Shown: positions 1 to 5,903 of the stretch, one piece after another
Numbering within the stretch: position 1 is the first letter of the stretch
Layout of the letters: the number at the start of each line of letters is the position of its first letter
Origin: Verrucomicrobiales bacterium
GTDB taxonomy: Bacteria; Verrucomicrobiota; Verrucomicrobiia; Verrucomicrobiales; V1-33
Length of the DNA stretch: 6,695 nt
Reading direction: 5' to 3'
Assembly: GCA_028293305.1 (NCBI GenBank)
Contig: JAQGPD010000564.1
Span: 1-6,695, forward strand
Notes under the pieces: model-generated
What the model was told of the DNA's origin: nothing
What the model saw: the letters and a program-made list of their open reading frames with translations, nothing else
Databases searched by the model: none
Translations under genes and position numbers: made by a program

Positions 1-585
1 ATCGTGCAGGACCATCGCTGGGACACCGCGCAGCCTTCCCTAACCTCCGGGGACACCCAACCCGCTGGACTTGTTATTGCCTCCCACCGCAGTCCGGGAG
101 CCGGGGCGGAATTGATCGCGATGTCCGTCCCGCCGCCCTGGCTGCGGTGGCGGAAGGAGAAATTCCCCAGCGCTCCGGACGATGACACCATCTCCGGTCC
201 CGCCGCCGATCCGGATGGCGATGGCTTGGTGAATCTGTTGGAATACGCCCTGGGCGGCGAACCTGCGGCGGGTGCCGGCGCCCATGTGAATGTTTTGCCA
301 ACGGTCTCCAGGGCGGGCGATGGATTGTTGTTCACCCTGACAAGAAAACCCGCGCAATACGATCTGCGGCTGGCGATCGAAACCGCACCCGATCCCGCCG
401 GTCCTTGGACCACGGGCGCGCTGGCGGTGGAGGGCATGGATTTCGAGGCCGAACGTCAGGGAATAACCCTTTCCGAGGACGCACCGGAAAACGGAATCGT
501 AACCGTTAGATTTATCCAATCCGGGGATACCGGCGCAAGCCGGGTGTTTGTGAGGATGCGGGTCGGCCTGGCGGGCGAATTTTGA
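1..585 (+). CDS. C-terminal part of a probable exported protein with a Verrucomicrobia-type DPDGDG / EYALG tail (5' partial)
   Basis: The frame is open from base 1 and closes at TGA 583-585. The GTG at base 4 could start a 193-residue protein, but that protein would have no signal peptide and would begin in the middle of a domain, so I read this as the end of a longer gene. Numbering from that GTG, a W-R-K-E-K-F segment near residues 50-55 leads into DPDGDGLVNLLEYALG around residues 69-84. This Asp-rich loop resembles a calcium-binding type 3 or dockerin-like repeat. About 100 residues of predicted beta strands follow and end in VFVRMRVGL. This arrangement is a familiar C-terminal module of large secreted or surface proteins in Verrucomicrobia, where it often follows adhesin, autotransporter-like or hydrolase domains. 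The upstream domains lie outside the window, so no function can be given. The family style is recognised from memory; export is inferred. Confidence 0.72.
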   Translation: MVQDHRWDTAQPSLTSGDTQPAGLVIASHRSPGAGAELIAMSVPPPWLRWRKEKFPSAPDDDTISGPAADPDGDGLVNLLEYALGGEPAAGAGAHVNVLPTVSRAGDGLLFTLTRKPAQYDLRLAIETAPDPAGPWTTGALAVEGMDFEAERQGITLSEDAPENGIVTVRFIQSGDTGASRVFVRMRVGLAGEF

Positions 586-910
586 TTTTCATGCGGGTGC
601 CCGACTGCGGGAGCATCGCTATCGGATCACAACTTCATGCGCATTCGCCCTGGTTAGGGCGGCATTCCAATATCCCACATCCAACATTCCGGAAAGGCGC
701 CGGACGGTCGCGGCGGCAGATTAAAAAGGTGGGCGAAAAAATTTCTTGTATCTGCGGCCAGCCGCCGTTTGTTCGGACCGTCTTGAATATCAGGTCCCAC
801 CCACAACTCCTTCCAGGCAGTATGCGGTCGGCGGCAGGCAGCCGTCCGGGACCTACTCTCCTCCTCGCGGCACGGGCGCTTCTGCACCGGCCGCGATTTT
901 TATTCCCCCT
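586..910. other. 325-base gap without a convincing gene, containing inverted repeats
   Basis: No reading frame here looks like a real protein; those that exist have low-complexity composition and unlikely starts. A perfect 6-bp hairpin with a GGTT loop (CGCCCT / AGGGCG, 646-661) lies 60 bases after the upstream stop. It has no T-run, so it is at best a weak terminator. From 703 to 782 there is a longer interrupted inverted repeat with an AT-rich centre (see separate entry). A further pair, AGGTCCC at 792-798 and GGGACCT at 848-854, could form a distal stem. I found no convincing -35/-10 pair or Shine-Dalgarno sequence before the phoH start, although the phoH promoter is most likely here. Confidence 0.6.
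703..782 (+). repeat. Interrupted inverted repeat around an A/T-rich core upstream of the PIN-PhoH gene
   Basis: Three nested complementary segments can be read. GACGGTC at 703-709 pairs with GACCGTC at 776-782. CGGCG at 711-715 pairs with CGCCG at 763-767. GCAGAT at 716-721 pairs with ATCTGC at 750-755. The loop at 722-749 is unusually A/T-rich for this GC-rich region, with runs of five to six A and three T. As RNA this would give a long imperfect hairpin with bulges, about 130-200 bases upstream of the PhoH start. It could be a structured leader, a terminator remnant, a regulator-binding site or an eroded small mobile repeat. The pairing is seen directly; any function is speculation. Confidence 0.35.
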
Positions 911-2485
911 ATGATCCGAGACGATGACTCCATGACGGCCGCCCTCGCCAGCGAGGTGTCGGGTGGACGCGGCAACCGCACCAACGGTAAAAACCGCAAC
1001 TCCCAGCGACCCCGCTCCCTTTCCCCGGATGCGGTTCCCGATTGGCAGCGATACGGGCTGGTCTCGGTCAATCAGAAGGCTAAGACCTTCGTCCTGGACA
1101 CCAATGTTCTCCTTCATGATCCGGGCTGTGTGGATCGTTTCGCGGACAACCACATCTGCATTCCCGTGGATGTGCTGAGCGAGCTGGACCGCTTCAAAAA
1201 CGAACAAAACGATCGGGGAGCCAGCGCCCGCGCCGTGCACCGGAAATTGTCAGAGGTTTTCCACCAGGGCGGCGACAGCGTGACCATGGGCGTCCCGACC
1301 ACGGGCGGCGGCAGCATCCGGCTGGCGGCATTCAGCGCCGAGGACCACGCCGAGGTTTCGCCGGCCCTGACAGAATTCATGCATTTGTTTCCGGCGATGG
1401 ACAAGGTGGACCACCGCATCCTGGCCTGCGCGCTGATGGTCAGGGAACAGAATAATTCCCCGGTCATTCTTGTCACCAAGGACCTCAATCTCCAACTGAA
1501 AGCCCGCGCCATCGGCATCGCCTGCGAGGACTATCTCAATGACAAAGCCGAAGTCCGCGATGTCGCCAGCTACGACCTCCAACGCCTCGCGGTCGATCCC
1601 ATGGAGCTGCAGCGATTTGCCAGCAGCGGTGAGATCACCCTGCCTCCCGCCGAGACCGCGGATCTGGCGGTGAATGAATATGTGTTATTGCAGGTGACCG
1701 AAAAGCAGACCATGCCCGCCCGTCACGCGGGGCGGGGACGGTTTGTCAGGCTGCAGGTTCCGGAGTCCGTCAAAGTGCCCAAAGGCCAGCCCATCCGCCC
1801 GCTGAATCTCGGCCAGCAATGCCTGCTGGACGCGCTGCTGGATCCTGACATCTCGCTGGTGACTTGCTATGGACAGGCGGGCACCGGCAAGACGCTGCTG
1901 GCCGTGGCCGCCGGGCTCAGCGAGGTTTTCCAACGCCGCTATGATGGCATGACCATCAGCCGCCCGGTGGTCGCCATGGGCGAGACGCTCGGCTTCCTGC
2001 CAGGAACTCTGAATGAAAAACTCCGGCCCTGGCTGCAGCCGATTTATGATGCGCTGGACATCGTCATGCGCGCCAGCGTTCCCGCGAATGCCGGGCCGCG
2101 CCGCAAGCAGGAGAAAAAGCAACAAACCCTAGCGCTGGATGCCACGCCAAAGCCCTACGATGCCTTGATCGAGCAGGGAATTCTGGAAATCGAGGCGCTT
2201 TGTTATATCCGCGGCCGCTCGATTCCCAACCGGTTCTTCATTCTTGATGAAGCGCAGCAGCTAACACCTCTGGAGGCGAAGACCATCGTCACGCGCATGT
2301 CCCGCGGCTCCAAGCTGGTGCTCATCGGCGACCCCGCGCAGATAGACAATCCTTATGTGGACAGCCGGAGCAATGGTCTCGTCTACACCCGCAACCGTCT
2401 GAAAGGCGAGGCCTGTTCCGCGCATATTTCGCTGAGCAAAGGCGAGCGCAGCCCGCTGGCGGAAGCCGGGGCCAAGCTGATGTGA
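911..2485 (+). CDS. phoH: PhoH family protein with N-terminal PIN domain (PIN-PhoH, YlaK/PhoH2-like)
   Basis: This is a predicted cytoplasmic RNase-ATPase of 524 residues. After a basic, Ser/Asn-rich leader, the PIN nuclease domain (about 58-200) shows all expected acidic metal ligands: D63 in VLDTNVLLHD, E91 in SELDRF, D164/D167 in MDKVDHRIL and D191 in VTKDLN. The PhoH domain (about 295-520) has Walker A GQAGTGKT at 321-328, the family signature RPVVAMGETLGFLPG at 351-365, Walker B FFILDEAQQ at 442-450, a GDPAQIDNPYVD stretch and the typical ending KGERSPLAE. Length and order match bacterial PIN-PhoH proteins such as Bacillus YlaK and mycobacterial PhoH2, the latter reported to couple RNA unwinding to cleavage. 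Escherichia coli PhoH lacks the PIN part. The ATG at 911 was chosen over the in-frame ATG at 932; neither has a clear ribosome-binding site, and an upstream TTG at 746 would add unlikely low-complexity sequence. It differs from the common DEAQN by ending DEAQQ. Confidence 0.93.
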   Translation: MIRDDDSMTAALASEVSGGRGNRTNGKNRNSQRPRSLSPDAVPDWQRYGLVSVNQKAKTFVLDTNVLLHDPGCVDRFADNHICIPVDVLSELDRFKNEQNDRGASARAVHRKLSEVFHQGGDSVTMGVPTTGGGSIRLAAFSAEDHAEVSPALTEFMHLFPAMDKVDHRILACALMVREQNNSPVILVTKDLNLQLKARAIGIACEDYLNDKAEVRDVASYDLQRLAVDPMELQRFASSGEITLPPAETADLAVNEYVLLQVTEKQTMPARHAGRGRFVRLQVPESVKVPKGQPIRPLNLGQQCLLDALLDPDISLVTCYGQAGTGKTLLAVAAGLSEVFQRRYDGMTISRPVVAMGETLGFLPGTLNEKLRPWLQPIYDALDIVMRASVPANAGPRRKQEKKQQTLALDATPKPYDALIEQGILEIEALCYIRGRSIPNRFFILDEAQQLTPLEAKTIVTRMSRGSKLVLIGDPAQIDNPYVDSRSNGLVYTRNRLKGEACSAHISLSKGERSPLAEAGAKLM

Positions 2486-2542
2486 TATCCTGGCAGCCTC
2501 TGCCCGGCATCAGCCCAGCTGAACGAAAACCATAACCATTCC

Positions 2543-2593
2543 CCGCCGTGGGGGATTCCGCTCCCCGTGGTTGCGGAATCCCCCTTTCGGCGG
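2543..2593 (+). terminator. Strong two-part hairpin between phoH and the rsmA-nudix gene (terminator or leader structure)
   Basis: A perfect 12-bp inverted repeat, GGGGGATTCCGC at 2550-2561 and GCGGAATCCCCC at 2573-2584, encloses an 11-base loop. It is extended by a second perfect 6-bp stem, CCGCCG at 2543-2548 with CGGCGG at 2588-2593, across a small internal loop (T against TTT). The first arm begins 57 bases after the phoH stop. Only three T residues follow the inner stem, so it is not a textbook Rho-independent terminator, but its stability is high. It ends 13 bases before the chosen start of the next gene, so if transcription passes through, it lies in that gene's leader beside the initiation region. 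Confidence 0.55.
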
Positions 2594-2606
2594 CACGGAT
2601 GAAGGC

Positions 2607-4028
2607 ATGGGCCGTTTCTCCAAATCCAACTCGCATTCCAAATCCAAATCCCGCGCCAGCACGCCGGAGCGCGATGCCACGCGGCGCGTGATGAAGGAGC
2701 GCGAGATCGAACCCAGCTATGGCATGGGTCAAAACTTCATGACCGACCGCGCCGTCGCCGCGTGGATCGTGGATCAACTCGACGTCAGGCCGGAGGAAAC
2801 TGTTATCGAAGTCGGGCCCGGCATGGGCGCTTTGACGGAGCACCTGGTGACGAAAGGCGCGCGGCGTGTGGTATTGATCGAAAAGGACGACAAACTGGTC
2901 GAATTTGTCAGGGGAAAATTCGGCCATTTGCCGGGCGTGGAGATTTTGCATGCTGATGCCATCCGTTTTGACGCGCGGGATTTTTATGCGGAGCAGCCGG
3001 TGAAAATTCTGGGTGCCCTGCCCTATTCCTGCGGCACCGAAATCATCCGGAATCTGATGTCGCACCCCAGCCCCGCCTGCCGCGCGGTTTTCACCCTGCA
3101 GAAGGAAGTGTGTCTGAAGCTGAGCGCCAAACCGCACGATCATCTTTATGGTCTCCTGACACTGCGCAGCCAGGCGTGGTGGGACATCGCCTACCTGCGC
3201 GAGCTGCCGCCTGACATCTTCGTCCCCCGCCCTGCGGTGGACAGCGGGGTCATCGCCATGACGCCCCGCGCCCGGCATGGGTTTCCGGTTTTTGAGGAAA
3301 AATTGTTCGACCGACTCCTCACCCACGGCTTTTCCCAGCGGCGCAAAATGCTCCGCAATCTCCTGCCGAAACATCCGGACCTTCCCTGGGAGGAATTGGC
3401 GGCGCGCATCGGGTGCACTCCCTTGGCCCGCGCTCAGGAACTCGGTCTGCGGCAATGGGTTGACCTAACAAATGAATATGACGCCGATCCCAAAAAGGGT
3501 CACGGGCAAAGCGGTGAGGAGGTCTTCGATGTCGTGGATGAAAACGACCACGTCGTCCGCCAGGAATTGCGCCGCATCGTGCATGCGGAAAATCTGCTGC
3601 ACCGCGCCGTGCATTTGTTTGTTTATAACGAATCCGGGGAAATTTTCCTCCAACTCCGCAGCCACCTGAAAGACAAAATGCCCTGCCGCTGGGACAGCAG
3701 CGCGGCCGGCCATGTGGACTCCGGAGAGGATTACCTGACCGCAGCCGTGCGCGAGATCGAGGAGGAACTAGGCATCAAAACCTCCGCCGACCGGCTCCGA
3801 CTGGAAACCACCCTGCCCGCCGGGCCGGGGACGGGATGGGAGTTTGTGCATTTGTATTCCCTGACCTGGACCAATCCCCTGCGCTGGCCCGCGGCGGAAA
3901 TCGAGACCGGGCAATGGTTCACGCCGGAGCAGGTCGATGCCTGGGTGCGGAACAGGCCGCAGGATTTTGCCGAGGGATTCATGGAATGCTGGCGGCGGCA
4001 CCGCGGGGACGCGACGGCGCCGGCCTAA
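2607..4028 (+). CDS. rsmA: RsmA/KsgA-like rRNA adenine dimethyltransferase fused to a C-terminal Nudix hydrolase
   Basis: This is one continuous 473-residue frame with two domains. Residues about 35-289 are RsmA-like: GQNF at 41-44, SAM motif I EVGPGMG at 68-74, acidic ribose-binding E92, D117 in HADA, VPRPAVDS at 206-213 and the C-terminal F-QRRKMLRNLL block at 242-252. RsmA dimethylates two adjacent adenines near the 3' end of 16S rRNA. Here motif IV reads GALPY (A137) instead of GNLPY, losing the Asn expected at the methyl-transfer site. Residues about 303-473 form an IDI/YfcD-like Nudix domain with a perfect Nudix box at 368-390 (G368, E374, R382, E383, E386, E387, G389); its diphosphate substrate is unknown. 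A Ser/Lys-rich leader precedes GQNF. The ATG at 2607 was chosen because the TTG at 2571 falls inside the hairpin; an ATG at 2691 is possible. The stop codon overlaps that of the convergent gene. The domain calls are firm, but activity as an rRNA methylase is uncertain. Confidence 0.88.
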   Translation: MGRFSKSNSHSKSKSRASTPERDATRRVMKEREIEPSYGMGQNFMTDRAVAAWIVDQLDVRPEETVIEVGPGMGALTEHLVTKGARRVVLIEKDDKLVEFVRGKFGHLPGVEILHADAIRFDARDFYAEQPVKILGALPYSCGTEIIRNLMSHPSPACRAVFTLQKEVCLKLSAKPHDHLYGLLTLRSQAWWDIAYLRELPPDIFVPRPAVDSGVIAMTPRARHGFPVFEEKLFDRLLTHGFSQRRKMLRNLLPKHPDLPWEELAARIGCTPLARAQELGLRQWVDLTNEYDADPKKGHGQSGEEVFDVVDENDHVVRQELRRIVHAENLLHRAVHLFVYNESGEIFLQLRSHLKDKMPCRWDSSAAGHVDSGEDYLTAAVREIEEELGIKTSADRLRLETTLPAGPGTGWEFVHLYSLTWTNPLRWPAAEIETGQWFTPEQVDAWVRNRPQDFAEGFMECWRRHRGDATAPA

Positions 4029-5671
4029 CGTCCGGAAGGTGCGCCTGCTTTTTGAAGGCGGGGCGGGGTTTGTTTCCAGAACATGCAGCGGAGCGGGTGC
4101 TCATCGATCAGATTGGCTTCGACTCCGCCCAGGAAATCCGGCTGATAAAACTGCACCCCGACATAGTGATAGACGGGAGCGACCACGCATTCCGTTTCTA
4201 TCAACTGCGTCTCGGCCTGTTTGAGAATGCCGTAACGCTTCGCCGCGTCCGCCTCCTTGGCGGCCTGGGTGATGAGGGCATCGTAGGCAGGGCTCGCCCA
4301 GCCGGTGCGGTTGTTGCCGCTGTTGGCCAGGAACATGTCCAAAAATGTGTTGGGATCATTGTAATCCCCTACCCAACTGGAGCGGCACACGTCGTAGTCC
4401 TCTTTCTTTTGGGAATCCAGATAGGTTTTATATTCCTCACTGCTCAGAGCCACGGTGATTCCGAGATTCTTTTGCCACATATTCATCAATTCCACCGCGA
4501 TGCCATGGTCGGTTGGGAATTTGCTGGGATATAAAAAGTTCAAAACCGGAAAGCCCCGCCCATCCGGAAAGCCCGCCTCCGCCAACAGTTTTTTCGCCTC
4601 GGCAATGTCAGGGTGCAATCCGGCGGGCGGCTGGTAATTGTCGCCCGTGCCGGGCGGCGTGATGGAAAAAGCCGGCACCTCGCCGAGTCGGGTGACCGCG
4701 GTCACGATGCGCTCGCGGTCCAGCACCAGCGTCAGCGCCTTGCGCACCCGGGGGTCGGAGTAGGGAGGGTGTTTGGCGTTGAACCGGATGAACCAGGTGG
4801 CCAGGAACGGCTTGTGATGGAAATAATTCTTTTTGCTCAGCTCGTCGGCCAAGGCGTTGGGGATCAGCCCCTTGTCCATGAGCAGGTCCGAGCCATCGGT
4901 CAGGAAAAGATTCACCGCGGTGGACGGATTGTCGATCGGCAACACATCCACGGAAGCCATTTTCACATTCGCGGCATCCCAATAGGTCGGGCTGCGCTCC
5001 AGGCGGATGCGGTCATTCAGACGCCATTCCTTGAGTTGGTAGGGTCCATTTCCAACCAATTGACCGGGCTTGAAATACGCCGCGCCCTTGGCTTTCCAGG
5101 TGGGAACGTGGATGGGACAGAAGGCCATGAACGCCACCAGGTCCTTGAAATAGGGCACGGGATTTTCCAGCGTCACCACCAGCGTTTTCGGATCCGGGGC
5201 CTTGACGCCCACCTGGGAAAAATCCGTTAGCTTCCCGGTATTGAATGCCTCCGCATTTTTGATGCAATAAAAGATATTGTGATAATCCGCCGCCGTTTCG
5301 GGCAGTAGAAAACGTTGCCAGGCGAAGAGGAAATCCTGTGAGGTGACGGTGTCGCCATTGCTCCACTTCGCGTCCGCGCGGAAGGGAAAGGTATAGGTCA
5401 GCCCGTCCTGTGACACGGTGGGCTCCAGGGAAACCCCCGGCTCCGCCCGGCCCTGGACATTATAGCGCATCAGGCCTTCAAACAATGAAGTGACCACCCG
5501 CCCGTCCACCTGCGCGCTGACCTGCGAGGGATCGATGGAGCCGACTTCCGCGCCGTTGATGAAGACGAGGTCGGCCTGGGATTTCAGCCGGTCGCCACAG
5601 GACCCCAGCAGGAATGCGCCCGCCAGACAGACAGCGGAGCGGAGGAACGTGGAAAGCGTGGGGCGCGGCAT
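4025..5671 (-). CDS. Peptide ABC transporter substrate-binding lipoprotein (OppA-like, SBP family 5)
   Basis: This 548-residue extracytoplasmic solute-binding protein captures oligopeptides for an ABC importer. From the chosen ATG at 5671 it has a short basic n-region, a hydrophobic stretch and a lipobox ending LLGSC, with Cys25 as the lipidated residue. The ATG at 5698 would add nine residues including an acidic one and gives a poorer signal peptide; neither has a clear ribosome-binding site. Family 5 landmarks follow: KWSNGD at about 102-107 then QDF--AWQRF, VGNGPYQLKEW at 206-216, a PYSDPRVRKAL block at about 303-313 and WVGDYNDPNTFLDMF at 433-447. D436 and R430 have the same six-residue offset as the ligand-contacting Asp419 and Arg413 of enterobacterial OppA, which suggests OppA-like peptide binding. 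No oppB, oppC, oppD or oppF homologue lies in the window: downstream is a convergent gene and upstream a divergent one. It is therefore an orphan here, likely served by a transporter encoded elsewhere. Its TAG stop overlaps the TAA of the convergent gene. Confidence 0.92.
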   Translation of the reverse strand: MPRPTLSTFLRSAVCLAGAFLLGSCGDRLKSQADLVFINGAEVGSIDPSQVSAQVDGRVVTSLFEGLMRYNVQGRAEPGVSLEPTVSQDGLTYTFPFRADAKWSNGDTVTSQDFLFAWQRFLLPETAADYHNIFYCIKNAEAFNTGKLTDFSQVGVKAPDPKTLVVTLENPVPYFKDLVAFMAFCPIHVPTWKAKGAAYFKPGQLVGNGPYQLKEWRLNDRIRLERSPTYWDAANVKMASVDVLPIDNPSTAVNLFLTDGSDLLMDKGLIPNALADELSKKNYFHHKPFLATWFIRFNAKHPPYSDPRVRKALTLVLDRERIVTAVTRLGEVPAFSITPPGTGDNYQPPAGLHPDIAEAKKLLAEAGFPDGRGFPVLNFLYPSKFPTDHGIAVELMNMWQKNLGITVALSSEEYKTYLDSQKKEDYDVCRSSWVGDYNDPNTFLDMFLANSGNNRTGWASPAYDALITQAAKEADAAKRYGILKQAETQLIETECVVAPVYHYVGVQFYQPDFLGGVEANLIDEHPLRCMFWKQTPPRLQKAGAPSGR

Positions 5672-5903
5672 GGGGATGGGGTTTTCGAGTCCGACCATGG
5701 CACGGTCCGGGCGGGAGGCAATCGCCGCCGAGGAAAAGCGGCCCCCGATTTCCGAAAAAACCGCGGAGGCCGGCCAAACGTAAGTTCCGGGCGCAATTCC
5801 GTTTCAACTTTTACTTCAAATCCTGGTCAAAACGGCGCACACTCCGGACGAACACTCCACCCTGCGGTCCCGGCCCATCCGCCTCCCCCCACCCCACCTG
5901 CCC
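5672..5903. promoter_or_regulatory. Divergent gap between the peptide-binding protein and the permease; probable promoter region
   Basis: The two flanking genes are transcribed away from each other, so at least one promoter each is expected in these 232 bases. The part at 5795-5835 is richer in A/T than its surroundings. On the minus strand a TTGACC hexamer (5830-5825) resembles a -35 element, but the sequence 17 bases further on is only a half match to a -10 box. I therefore do not assign exact promoters. No T-rich terminator, RNA gene or conserved short protein is visible. Confidence 0.3.

Noticed and set aside
646..661. The 6-bp hairpin as a terminator for the left-edge gene
   Set aside because: The stem is perfect but short and lacks a following T-run, so I describe it only within the gap entry.
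582..914. A 110-residue plus-strand open frame in the gap upstream of phoH
   Set aside because: It has low-complexity Arg/Pro/His-rich composition, no recognised motif and no ribosome-binding site, and it runs through the inverted repeats.
635..1240. A 201-residue minus-strand open frame across the gap and the start of phoH
   Set aside because: It covers the antisense of the PIN domain and shows no conserved features or start signal.
2322..3455. A 377-residue open frame on the minus strand opposite phoH and rsmA
   Set aside because: It is antisense to two genes with clear conserved motifs, has no recognisable domain, and arises from GC-rich codon bias.
3472..3669. A possible separate Nudix gene starting at ATG 3472 or 3478
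   Set aside because: Those ATGs are out of frame with the Nudix domain; the frame they open has no Nudix motifs and ends at 3669.
3836..4534. A 232-residue plus-strand open frame spanning the convergent junction
   Set aside because: It overlaps the Nudix end in another frame and the antisense of the peptide-binding protein; both true frames carry family motifs and this one does not.
5825..5830. TTGACC as a definite -35 box for the peptide-binding protein
   Set aside because: There is no matching -10 element at a normal distance, so an exact promoter call is not justified.
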